Assembly: GCF_030272615.1 (NCBI RefSeq)
Contig: NC_081405.1
Coordinates: 474,022,008 to 474,082,007, forward strand
DNA: 60,000 bases
From: Cryptomeria japonica
Taxonomy: Eukaryota; Streptophyta; Pinopsida; Cupressales; Cupressaceae
Direction of reading: 5' to 3'
Shown here: piece after piece, positions 12,568 through 23,084 of the stretch
Position numbering within the stretch: position 1 is the first letter of the stretch
How the letters are laid out: every line of letters begins with the position of its first letter
The notes under the pieces: generated by a model
What the model was told of the DNA's origin: nothing
The model's input: the letters and a program-made list of their open reading frames with translations, nothing else
The model's database searches: none
Translations under genes and position numbers: made by a program

Positions 12568-15229
12568 GTTGTATAGTTTAGGTTTTATGTTCCGCATTGC
12601 ATATCATATCATTTAAAACATTGCATTACATATAGTTTCTTTTTTAGATGCATCTCATTCTCAAAGTTTCAGCAATTACATATAGCAGCATCAATAAAAC
12701 AAGGCAACTGTCCAAGTTTATCATCTGTTTGCATCTAAGGAAAACAAGGGTCATCTCCTTTCTTAGATATTCAGACATGAAGTCTATGAGGTCCTAAGGT
12801 TATTCATTTTCAACATTACCCTGTGATGACACTTTACTTATGGTTGGGTAGCAATTTCACAATTTGAGACTTGTTAACCCACAATCTATCAATTGCTATA
12901 TCTCACACATTAAGAAGATCTCTAATTCATTCTAGACACCTAGTTGATCATATGACTAGTGAAAAATCTAAAATTCTACTTCGGTGCCACTGTAATTGTC
13001 ATACCCAAGTAGGTTTCATTACTTACAAGTCAAGGCAGAAAAAGAAAAAGAAAAAGAAAAACCACTATGCCAAATATCCATTTCAAGACAAAAGAGAAAT
13101 GATATATAACTGAAATATCACACATACAAATGAGATAAAAAGCTTGACTATGGGAACATGCAAGTAACTCCATCAGGGCTATCAACGCCTACTGGTAATG
13201 GAGCATTATTTGAGAAATTACAGTCTATAACCTCGTCGTAGCTCTCAAGGCTTGCTGGTAGCGAGGCTCTATCCAGGATGCTTTTGAAGTTAGAATAAAC
13301 CATGTAGCTAGTCATATAGGATGCTAAGGATCTTTAGTGAACACAAGAGAAGGAATTAACTCATTTGCACACACATGGGAAAAAGAAGATCAAATTTTCA
13401 AGAACCAATGGGGAAGTTTTCCGCATCTACATTTATAAATCCTAGTCACTAAGTGTGTTGATTTGAATGTTTTGAGGGACCTTAAAGATCGATAACTGCT
13501 TATCTATGAAATGTTTTGCACCTCCATTTCAATTGGTGTATTAAAAATGATAAAACAAACATAGTCAACCTTGTTCGAATAGAAAATGCATCTTCATTCT
13601 GCATATTGCATTAAAATAGGTCATACTAAAAATTAATTTGTCTCCACATGCATTCTGCAGATCATCATGTCATGCAGGTCTACACACTGGGGGCATAACT
13701 GAAAAAATCCAAAAAAAACATATAAAGTCCTGGGAAAAATCCTAAAAATCATATAAAGTCTTGAAACAATCCAAAAAACATTGAAAAACTCAAAATCCAA
13801 AAACAATGAAAAACTTAAAATCCAAAAATAGTGAAAAACCAAAAAATACCAAAAACATCCATATAATATCCAAAAAAATCAACCAAAAACATCGGAAAAT
13901 GTCTTAAAAAATATCAACCAAAAACATTCAAATATCGATCTACATAATCCAAAAACATCGAAAAATCTCTTGGAAAAGAACTAAAAATCGAAAATCAATC
14001 AATCAGAAAAAATTGCAATAAAATGTCTTATGAGAAACAAATACCCTAGTAGATATCCAGCAAACACTTCGCACGAAGTTAACAAAGGATGCAACTATCT
14101 ATTCAAACATTTGCAATAACTGATCAAACTATCTTATCAATCGTATCATATCCATATCAACGTGATCATTATCTTGTCTTAAACAGAAGAGGATACACTC
14201 AAAATCAGACAGGTCAGTCTTAAATGGGGTCCGCAACTTTCTGAGATTAAACATTATCAACCATCACATCAAACAACTAAGAACAAAGGCACAATGTCAG
14301 TATAGCTGCTGAATTTTGTCCGGGCTAGTCTTTATATTTTTATCATTTGTGATAGATATTGTTCCTATGCTACTTAAGGATGTCTACAAGTGACTAGAGG
14401 AGCTATGATGGGCATTATCTTTTTCTTTGTTTGTTGTTTGTGGTCTGAACCAATGAAATTATAGGAAATTGCTCTAGTGGGTGTCTGTGATAAGAGCCTT
14501 CACATAAAGGTGAAATTTCCACACATACCTCGACCCCTAGCATAATTTCTAGAATGGAGGGTTCACTCCTTGTCTGCTATGTGTTTGTTTCTACAATGAG
14601 ATATCTTTTCATCTTGGTTCCTTATACCCTAATGTACTAAGCTTCATTGTTCAATAATAAGGCTCAGTGATGAATAAATATTGGCCCATTAAAATATGTG
14701 ACACAAGTTCGTGATTCATTCAATTTCATTCTCATCTCATCTCATTTGTTTCTTGATAGTTTGTTGATTTCTCATCTTTTGTCTAAATCACATTCTTTCT
14801 AACATTCCTTCTATCATCAATTTCTCTTTCTATCATTTGACTAACATTTCTTCAAGGTGTATCTAAGTTAAAATTGGTTCAACCATTGTCATACAAAAAA
14901 ACATTCATTATAGATATCATTAGCATTCATTATAGATTCATTTGCATTCATATATAGATTTATTTGCATTCCATTAAGCATCCATTATAGATTCATTGCA
15001 TTCATTTAGATTTCATTTACCATCATTAATACATACATGTACTACCATTGCATTCATAATCATATAAAATCAAATAGATATGCATCATAAAACTCATAGC
15101 ATCATATAAGCATACATGAGAAGAAAAACATACATAAATCACTATCAAAACCTGCATGTCATGTATATATAACTCAAAAATGATAATGTGTGTAAATACA
15201 ATAAATAAAGCCCAAAGACTTAGATAACA
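12568..15229 (+). other. Tat 3' non-coding region with A-rich low-complexity block
   Basis: Downstream of integrase no gene is seen. There is a (GAAAAA)n run at 13030-13060, an ACACTGGGGGCA word at 13674-13687 that resembles a polypurine tract, and a block at 13690-14010 made of repeated AAAAATCC/AAAAACATC words. 14310-14880 shows nothing coding. Long 3' untranslated regions with simple repeats are usual in Tat elements. Confidence 0.6.
14895..15060 (+). repeat. Degenerate ~21-bp repeat (CATTATAGATTCATTTG)
   Basis: Six or so imperfect copies of CATTCATTATAGATTCATTT occur in tandem with small length changes. Non-coding, inside the 3' untranslated region of the Tat element and just past the end of the antisense gene. 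Confidence 0.65.
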
Positions 15230-17554
15230 TGATCAACCAACACTGCCTCTGTTAGCAGGTGGATCCTATCCACTAGATCCTACCCGAGGATGTCGAGGTG
15301 GTCCCATAATGCCACCACTGCTAGTCTATCATGAAGTAGATCTACTCGATCTCCTCCCCATAAATGCACTGAAGCTAGGCTCTCTTTGACCCTCAGGGAT
15401 GGCTCACTCATATGCCTATCTATAATAAATAGCCTCCTGCACAGTAGTGAAATATCTATCTGCCTGGACATGCATATATGTACCTGCTCTAAAAAAGATG
15501 ATCAAAGGCATCCATGGTAATCTTACATCTCCACACTGCCTCATCTCTGTCCCTCTGGAGGTGATCTCTCTCAGCCTCAAGGGCACCATAATCTGCATGA
15601 TAAGTATCTCACTCGATATCTTGTCTAGCGACCTCATCCTCCAAACTCTGGACTCACTCTCTAAGAGTCTACAGCTCATCCTCCCACCCTCTGCAGTAGG
15701 CACATCCTCTAGCTCTGGCATATCCTCATCATCACCTCCATCGTCGCTACTTGATGAATCAAAAGAATCATCACTATCCTCACTACTAATAGACTCGGTG
15801 TCTCCACCAATGTCTACATCCTCACCTCCTCTCTCAACTCCACCCTCTCCATCTCCTCTAGCTCTCGCCTACATCTATCCTCAACTATTGTCTAGGATGT
15901 CATATCTACTATGCTATAATCGGAATAGCAAGATCAGTCAAAGGCACTGGCCTATGCCTAGTAAACCATGCATCATACTCCACTGTCATCGCTGGATCCA
16001 CTGCACCTCTACCCCAACCCTAGAGTAATGGTTGCAAAGAATCAAACTCAACAGAAGCAACATGTGGTTGTATGCACACACCCTAATCAGATACCTCTCG
16101 TGATACATGAGAAAAATAAGCAGTAACCACAGGTGTCACCTATACCTCACCGAACTGTCTCAGAACCCGCCCTCGAAGATACATCTCAATAATTCATTGG
16201 GCCTCAAAGGTCCTACCAATAAGATATCTCTGCTATTAGCAAAAAGGCAAGTGTACTACATCATCCTCCCAACTGGGGCAATCTAAATATGGTCTCCAAA
16301 TAAAATGCTGCAATATGTCAAACTAATGTCTCTAGTACAAGGTATTCCCCAAACCCCTGTGTTTGACACCTGCTGTATACCTGAAAGCATAATGCTCACC
16401 AAGCTGCAAATCAGCATGAATAACAGGCCTTGAAATAGAAATGTACTCCCATACCCATGTCTGCAAAAGAGTAACACCACAACTAATACAACGGTATCCA
16501 AGATACACAATACCATGTAACTGATAGTACAACATGGCTAGTAGACAAGGACCCCAAGCATACAATGGATGATGAATAATCATATCATGGAGTACTCTGC
16601 CCCATCCAAGTGGAAACCCATGACCTCATCTTTCAGGTATCAATAAACCACCGACAACACCGCATAATACAATAGTCATGTCATCATAGTCTAATCGGGC
16701 CCAAGGGATGTCATAACGGCCACTGATTTGAAAGTCCTAAATCTCACACTCAAAAAATGCACATAGTCCAACAATGCCATCATCATGGTCATATACAACT
16801 CTCTCACCATGAATGAGAATCTACAGTATATGCCATACATCCTCTAAGGTAATCGATGCCTCACCAGTCGAAAGATGAAAAGAACAGGTCTCAGAATGCC
16901 ACTGCTCTATCAAAGCTGTAATCATAGCCCTGTTGGCCATAACCTCTGGAAAATGTAAAACATGATATAGACCAAGCTGTTGGATATGCTCGATCTCCTC
17001 ATCCGGTAAGTTAGCTCAAAGATCAAGTCCACTAGGTCTGCTCTGTCGACAGTATAACACTCCAATGTTCTCCTGCAATGAGAAAATATTCAAAACATCA
17101 AATATCGGATCCCAAGAAACTTAAAAAAAATTCAAACGCATGACAAAAGATTACCATACAATGAATGCATGATAGTTATGACTAATGCAGAACATTTATG
17201 ACTCTTGTGTGATGTTTAAAGCTAATGCGTAATGAAATGGGCACATGTGTAACAATAAACAATTATGCATAAAGAAATGAGCAAATGCAGCATGATAACA
17301 CTAATGCATAACACTTATGATGCATGCATAGCATTTAGAACGTTTGCGGTATAGTTAACACTAATGTGTAAACATCGACAAGCGATTGCATGACACAATG
17401 CAAAAATTGATCATGGATTTTTTTTTGGAAACTAGCATAAAACATGCATAAATTAGGAAATGTTTTGGAAAAATACCATGCCGCTAGTCCCAAGAAGTCT
17501 TTGATATGAACGTACTCAATCAGACAAGTGCAATCGAGCTCTATAACTAGCCAT
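15230..17554 (-). pseudogene. Antisense plant mobile domain (PMD) gene of the Tat element
   Basis: The minus strand holds a spliced gene. Exon 1 starts at ATG 17554 (MASYRARLHLSD) and ends before GTATTTTTCC near 17475. Exon 2 starts after TTCTCATTGCAG near 17070 with ENIGVLYCRQSRPSG, then EHIQQLGLYHVLHFPEV, ALIEQWHSETCSFHLSTGE and ITLEDVWHIL. Farther on come WARLDYDDMTIVLCGVVGG, LLAMLYYQLHGIVYLGY and LLQTWVWEYISISRPV. This is the aminotransferase-like plant mobile domain (PF10536), known from host MAIN-type nuclear proteins and from transposons. Beyond about 16250 the frame breaks repeatedly; 15720-15400 holds a charged, possibly coiled-coil part. Its role for the element is unknown. An antisense extra ORF at this place is a known trait of Tat elements. 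Confidence 0.8.
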
Positions 17555-17645
17555 GACGATCAAATACTCAGACAAAAGCACACAAATTGTAGAGAAAACC
17601 CATGGATTACCAATCTGCAAATGAGCAAATGAAAACCTAAAAAAA

Positions 17646-17660
17646 TTTATTTATAGCTCA
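17646..17660 (-). promoter_or_regulatory. TATA box of the antisense PMD gene
   Basis: On the minus strand the sequence reads GAGCTATAAATAAATTT, a good plant TATA box, about 95-105 bp upstream of the ATG at 17554. It suggests that the antisense gene had its own promoter inside the element, separate from the LTR promoter. Confidence 0.55.
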
Positions 17661-17916
17661 AAATTAGGGTTTTTTGCCATCTCGACGCCTGTGGTCCTCT
17701 CCAGCTTCAAACACCTTGTAGCCTACTCAAATGATCTCCAAATCGCACAAAATTTTACACGCTTGCTCATTAAACTGATATCAAAAACATGGTCTCAATT
17801 TTGGAATTTTCTGACCACCTTTTCCGAGGGGGCATATTTACACTATACAGCAGTACTGAGGCATACTGGGGCAGAATTTTTTGTTTTCTTTGAAATAATG
17901 TCATTCCGACTTTGTC

Positions 17917-17931
17917 TCAAAGAGGGACAAA
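17917..17931 (+). other. Polypurine tract before the 3' LTR
   Basis: The run CAAAGAGGGACAAA ends directly at the TGTAGACACC that opens the LTR at 17932. The plus-strand primer of LTR retrotransposons sits exactly here. Confidence 0.6.
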
Positions 17932-19190
17932 TGTAGACACCTAAAAATGTCTCATTGATCACGTACTAATTATTCCTCTAATTGATTAAATAATCTTTAT
18001 TATTTAATTAAGTTGATTAATCATATTCTTCTAATTTCGTATTTCCTCATCATCTTATTAATTATTCTATTTTCTTATTCTATCATCACTTGATCATTTA
18101 ATCATTTTCTAATATTAATTAAATATTTATTATTTAATTAATTATGATTAATTCCCCAATTTAAATAATCTTCATTATTTAAATAAATTAATTATTCAAT
18201 TTATATCTCTAATCATTTAATCATTCAACCCTCTTCTAAATATTAATTAAATATTTATTATTTAATTAATTATGATTTAATCCTTTAATTTAATCATCTT
18301 AATTATTTAATTAAATTCAATTTCTAAATAATTAAACAGTTTCTTTAAATTATTTAATTAACTAATTAATTCTTCCATTTCCAAATCCCCAAATTCTAAT
18401 TTCATTTAATTTCATATTCTTCTAATTTCTTCCAAATTCAATTACATGTGCATGATTTCAAAAACCAAATTGAAAATCAAAGTCAAGTTCTAAATATATT
18501 CAAATGCTAAATTGAATTAAAATAAATTCAATTTATTTGAATAAATCTCATACAAAGATTAAATTAAAAATCTTAATCTAAATGCAAGCACATGCTAAAT
18601 TAATTAATTCAATCAATTAATTAATTAAATCATTTATCTCTTCAACTTCTATTTCCATCTTTTAGTTAGCTTTTTCTAAATTAAGCTTTCTTTGTCATCC
18701 TCTTTATTTCCTCCAATCATTCTTTTTATTCCCTCAATCAGCTGTTTCTCAATTAGGTGACTCAATTAATCGATTCAATCTATTGAGTTTCACTCCTACA
18801 ATCAGCAATTCAACTATCAATTTTCTGTGAGCTCACCCGAGTTCCACCTCTTGATCAATCTGTTCCACCTTTCAATCAATCTTCTCCAAATTTCTATAAA
18901 TTGAGCATCCAATCTCCATTTTCAATAATCACGAACTTTGAATCTTTGTGTCACTTGCAGGTTACTAGCGCATTGCCTAAGAGCCATCATACCACAAAGA
19001 AGAGAAGAGCAATGGAAGTGATATGCAATCTTGGGATAGGAAGTTTCATTGAATTATTATAATTCTTATTTCTTGATATTGAATTATTTCATTATCTTGT
19101 TTGTTTGATTCTTTGATTAGATAGGGATTCATGATTTCCCTTTTGCTTCTAATTGATTACTTGTTTTTAAGATGAATTTTACAACTACAC
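17932..19190 (+). mobile_element. 3' LTR of the Tat element
   Basis: It starts TGTAGACACC after a purine tract and is not followed by a primer-binding site, so it reads as a 3' LTR. A TATA box (TATAAATTGA) lies at about 18895. The end is probably one of two TACA words at 19180-19189, mirroring the opening TGTA. The body is very rich in TTAATTAAATA words; one 40-bp stretch (near 18111) recurs almost unchanged near 18238. No partner LTR is found in the window, so the right boundary is approximate. Confidence 0.6.
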
Positions 19191-19754
19191 ACTCATGTCC
19201 CAAAGTACACAATTTATCCTTCATCTAATTCAAAATATTCTCCCTCACAACTCTAGCACCCTTCAAGGTGTGTGCCAATTTTGATCTTCCTAACATCCCC
19301 ATACATTTATCCACGTCTTTCACAACCCCATCCATTATCCAACATCAATTTTTCATAATCCCATTCCTTTAATCCAATACTTTGCATAAATCCTCATCCC
19401 CCTCCATCTTCCATTCATTCCATTTCCCCAACTATTTATACCAACATCTATAAGTATATGTCTAGTTATGTTGGTTCAATGAAGCACATTTTTAAGGGAT
19501 ACTATCCATGGAACTAGATTCTTGAGTCCTTACTCCATCCCTCTTCCACACATCCACTATCTTTCGCATCCACTTATCCTCATTCTTATCCATCCAAATT
19601 ATTCCAATTAAAAAAAAAAGTAAAGAGAAAAATAATAATCAATCCAATGGTGAAAACCACTTCTTGTGGCACCTTGGGTAAGTACCATGATGAAAACTTG
19701 GTAAACAAGCATCATGTGTAATCCTCTTATCCTCTTACAATCTACACTGGGGGG
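19191..19754 (+). mobile_element. 3' tail of another Tat-like element ending in a polypurine tract
   Basis: A C/T-rich non-coding stretch contains GGTGAAAACCACTTC and GATGAAAACTTGGTAAAC, words typical of the region before the 3' LTR in Tat elements. It ends in ACACTGGGGGG (19744-19754), a purine tract placed directly against the LTR at 19755. No coding capacity. Confidence 0.5.
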
Positions 19755-21146
19755 TGTAGACACCTATTTATGTCCACTTAATTAAATGAATTTTATGTGT
19801 TTAAATATCACTTATCCAACCATTAATTAAATTAAGATTTAATTAATGTCTCATTTCTTCTATTCAACTATTAATCAAATTTACTATTTGATTAATTAAC
19901 CTTTCTTTTGTTAATTCAATAAATCCTATTTATTTTATTAAATCGCCTTTCCACATTTAATTAAATTCATCTTCTAATATAAATAAATAAATATTTATTT
20001 ATCAATTACCCTCCCACTTGTGTTTCCCTCCAAATAAAAGTTGCACTCATTAATTGAAATAAATCATTTTTATTTTAATTAAAAATCCTAATTTCTCCCA
20101 CTTGCATTCTCCTACAAAACCCATTAACCCACTAATCATTCTTCTAGAAACTCCTAAATTCTACTTAATTAAATCAAATCCTATCCTAAACATTGTCACA
20201 TTCCTAATAAAAAACATGTCACTTCTCAAACCCCCAAAGTCTTCAATAACCATTAAAGGCTCTTACATAAGCCATTAAAGATTTTCTCCCTTAAAACAAG
20301 TTAACCTCCAAAGTCTTTAAAAAGAATTTGTTTCTCTTACAAGACTTCACTTCTAAACACACTAACCTTTGCACAAGAGTTTTTCCATTGGACAAAGTCT
20401 TTATCCTTGGATAATAGCTTTATCCAATAACCTTGCCCACATGGGATTGACCACCATGTCTACTCTAGCATTTAATGTTTCTTCCCTCTCCTCTCAACAA
20501 ATCTCATGGTGACACTTGTCAACATGGGATTTGGCTGAAAATATCACATGAATTGAAAATCATTCAACCCTAGCCCTTCTTAAGTCAATTCAATGTTGTC
20601 CATCCGATTCATCATTTCTTCTATAAATAACCCTCATTCCCTCATTATCATCATCCAAGTTTTATGCATCCAGGTTATCAAGAATTTGCATTTGCCTTTC
20701 TCATATGCTTAAGCATTTTAGATAGCAATAGCATTATCATAGCATTATAGTCTTAGAATAATCATGTTTATCATATCATAGCATATCATGTTAGTAGTAT
20801 ATCATCTTAATATAATCTTCATGCTAGCTTAAATATCATCCTAATCTCATCATCTTTCAACATATCATAGTTGCATATCAATATCATGTTAAGATCTTAG
20901 TTTCTTTGCATTTAGATATTTGATCACATACCCCTCATTCTTTAGGTATTCATCCTAGAGATCAAGTCCTCATCCAAGCTGAGAGCCACCTTGATTTGAA
21001 GGATCCTTTGAGATAGAGAACAATGAGACAATTTTAGGAGTTTGATTGACTAACCTTTTGTTCATTTAAACCTCTAATGAAATGTTTCATTGGTACATTT
21101 GAATGTGTTTACTACCATTTAGCTGACCCCTCTTATCAAGTGTACA
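19755..21146 (+). mobile_element. Tat-like LTR flanked by both a PPT and a PBS
   Basis: This 1392-bp LTR opens TGTAGACACC and closes TGTACA, giving TGTA...TACA ends. A TATA box (CTATAAATAA) is at 20621-20630. The left neighbour is a polypurine tract and the right neighbour, four bases away, is a primer-site-like TGGCCCCCACCCTAGGGC. It shares the first 12 bases with the LTR at 17932 but otherwise differs, so it is a related family. Having both signals means it served as the 3' LTR of one copy and the 5' LTR of the next, or that two elements are abutted. Confidence 0.6.
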
Positions 21147-21150
21147 TTTC

Positions 21151-21168
21151 TGGCCCCCACCCTAGGGC
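21151..21168 (+). other. Primer-binding site, Tat/Ogre type
   Basis: TGGCCCCCACCCTAGGGC lies 4 bp after the LTR end and resembles the TGGCGCCCACCGTGGGG primer site seen in Tat/Ogre elements, with a few changes. The matching tRNA (Arg in that clade, as far as I recall) is not verified. Confidence 0.5.
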
Positions 21169-21289
21169 AACTCACTCATTCTAACAAATTTTTCCATAGG
21201 GTCATGCCCAAAAAATACAGAGGACGTTTTAGTGCATATAACATTTCCTATGGAGCATGTGTACCTTCTTCTGGCACATATAAACTTTT

Positions 21290-21490
21290 TGTTAGTGCAT
21301 ATACACATTTTTATGGAACATTTAGTCTTTCTTATAGCGCTTATAGTCTCCATTTTGGTGCATATAGTCTCTGTTTTGGTGCATACAGTCTCTATTTTAG
21401 CACATACAGTCTCTATTTTGGTGCATACAGTCTCTATTTTAGCACATACAGTCTTTGTTTTAGCGCATACAGTCTCTATTTTAGCGTATT
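21290..21490 (+). repeat. 21-bp minisatellite in the Tat leader
   Basis: AGTCT recurs at exactly 21-bp steps from 21324 to 21471 (21324, 21345, 21366, 21387, 21408, 21429, 21450, 21471); the unit is close to GCACATACAGTCTCTATTTTA. Because 21 is divisible by three, open frames of 95-128 codons appear on both strands; I regard these as by-products of the repeat. Confidence 0.9.
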
Positions 21491-21644
21491 TAACAAAGAG
21501 AGCAGGAAAAAAATTGTAACTGGTCAAGAAATTAGGCCTGCGAATACCACCATCAGATTTGATTTTCTAATCGGTTGCTTGCAATTCTAATAGTGGTTTT
21601 GTAGAAACAAAGGAGTTAGTTTAGTTTTTCTATAGTTGCCTTCA

Positions 21645-21925
21645 AAGTTGGTAAAAAGAATTCACTTTATTTTTTGCAAAAAGCTAAAAAGAACTACATT
21701 TTCATTTGGTGCAACTAAAAAGGACCTCATTCTCATTTTGGTGCTTAAAAAGAATCAAATCTTTCTTTTTTGCAAGGGTAAAAAGAACAACAAAATCAAA
21801 CTTCTTTTTTTGCAAGTTAGGATCACATCTCTTTTTGGGCTCTAAAAAGAACAAGACAATCTTTCAATTCTTGCAAGGACAAAAAGAATAATTAATCTCA
21901 TTTTGCAAGTTAGAAAGAACAAGCC
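21645..21925 (+). repeat. ~32-bp repeat with AAAAAGAAC core
   Basis: Eight copies of a TAAAAAGAAC-like core followed by a T-rich CTTTTTTGCAAG stretch occur about every 32 bp. The same words appear once at about 3070-3090, tying the two leaders together. Confidence 0.7.
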
Positions 21926-22859
21926 ATATTTTCTTTTGGCACTCAATTTTTTTTTGTTGATCAAGTTTTGCTTTCAAGTTCAAATAATTGGGTATGTGCA
22001 GGATCATGGTGTGCCAAAACAGGCCCTTAAGTGGCAATGAAATTTCAGAAAATCAAAGTTATGCAACTTGACATGAAAATTTGAATAAGTTGTGAGCATT
22101 ATTTTTAAAATATGTAAGAAGAGAATCTATAGAAAATTGAGTGTAGTTTCTAAGCTACTAGTTGTTTTTTGGAAAAAAAAAATCCTATTTGATGAAAATT
22201 TCAAATTTCAATGCAGTGGTACTAAAATTTCAGGAAAAAGATAAGAAGTAGACATATGTGTGACCTCCCTAATCACAATCAAATCATAATATTTTTTTAA
22301 AATATAAGTATTAGACTCATGTCTGGATGTGACACATATTTTTTTTATAATTTTTTATAAAGTAAATAATTATTTGTGATTTTTTTACTATAGCTTTTCA
22401 GAAATTCAAAAACTCCTACGTCTAACCACCTTAACTTGGTCAAAACCTTATGAAATATTTTTTTTTTTAATTTTTCCCTATAGTAGACGAAGCATAGGAT
22501 GTGATACATGTTTCAGATTCAAAAAATGTTATACCATTTGAAAGTTATGAGTGTTTTTCAATCAGCCTATCAATCAAGACTATTGTCAGAATTCAATTAG
22601 AAAATAAATAATAATTATTTATTAAAGTCGAAATAAGACAAGCCTTATATTTTTGGAAAGATGAGAACGTCCTTAAAAAAAGCTTTCCGTTTTATCAATT
22701 TTGGCTAAAGGAAAGTTGTCACCCACCAATGTAGAGTTTGGAAAATCAAGGAATACTGAAAAACACATTTTTTTAGTTGGCTTTCCAGGCTTGTCACTTC
22801 CAAGCCAAATCCCAAAGCATTCCTAAGCTGAAATTTGAAATTTGAAAATTTTACAACAC
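21926..22859. other. AT-rich stretch without a gene
   Basis: No supported reading frame. It looks like the rest of the Tat leader and its flank. Nothing else is recognisable before the inverted repeat at 22860. Confidence 0.5.
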
Positions 22860-22895
22860 AAATCAGATATCCGATAAAATCGGATATCCAATTTT
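22860..22895 (+). repeat. Left 36-bp inverted repeat (L1) of the candidate DNA transposon
   Basis: AAATCAGATATCCGATAAAA followed by TCGGATATCCAATTTT. The reverse complement of 53428-53463 matches at 34 of 36 positions. The core GATATCCGATAAAATCGGATATC is itself a palindrome. Confidence 0.8.
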
Positions 22896-23007
22896 AATAA
22901 GTAAATTCACTAACTAAATTTGGACATAATTAATCTAATGTTTATTAATATATTAATATATAATATTTTAATATATGAATTTATAAATAAATTAGTATAT
23001 GATATTA

Positions 23008-23072
23008 GGGAGAGGGAGAGGGAGAGGGAGAGGGGAGAGAGAGAGAGAGAGGGGGGGGGGAGAGAGAGAGAT
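23008..23072 (+). repeat. (GA)n-rich tract at the left edge of the satellite
   Basis: GGGAGA and GAGAGA runs with a ten-base G run. On the other side of the satellite (25861-26012) the matching strand is (TC)n, so the two tracts are inverted relative to each other. Confidence 0.85.
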
Positions 23073-23084
23073 TAAGACATCAAA

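Larger units (their letters stand above)
5634..19190 (+). mobile_element. Ty3/gypsy retrotransposon, Tat clade, with antisense PMD gene
   Basis: Domain order on the plus strand is gag, protease, RT, RNase H, second RNase H, integrase, then a long 3' region holding an antisense gene, a purine tract and an LTR starting TGTAGACACC. The second, archaeal-type RNase H (FDGSYTSHGSG near 10825) and an extra antisense ORF between pol and the 3' LTR are both known marks of Tat-type elements. The 5' LTR is not identified, so the left boundary given is the first gag codon. Many stops and at least one frameshift make it non-functional. I infer that gag-pol and the 3' half belong to one element from their order and orientation; a nested break around 13-15 kb cannot be excluded. 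Confidence 0.75.

Noticed and set aside
13674-13690. ACACTGGGGGCA as the polypurine tract of the Tat element, with an LTR after it
   Set aside because: No TGTA-type LTR start follows, the next 300 bp are A-rich simple sequence, and a better tract with an LTR start TGTAGACACC lies at 17917-17932 after the antisense gene. It could still be an old internal tract.
15447-16028. Plus-strand frame of 193 codons, Ser/Leu/Pro-rich
   Set aside because: It is the shadow of the antisense PMD gene, whose minus-strand reading has recognisable domain motifs nearby.
17932-21146. LTRs at 17932 and 19755 as a pair of one element
   Set aside because: Only the first 12 bases and the AT-rich texture are shared; bodies and 3' ends differ, and just 0.57 kb would separate them.
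21162-21590. Three overlapping open frames of 95-128 codons
   Set aside because: All are the 21-bp repeat read in different frames; no independent coding signal.
22860-22895. Palindrome GGATATCCGAT as a bacterial-type operator or transcription terminator
   Set aside because: The context is a plant genome, and the word recurs at the borders of a repeat unit rather than at gene promoters or ends.
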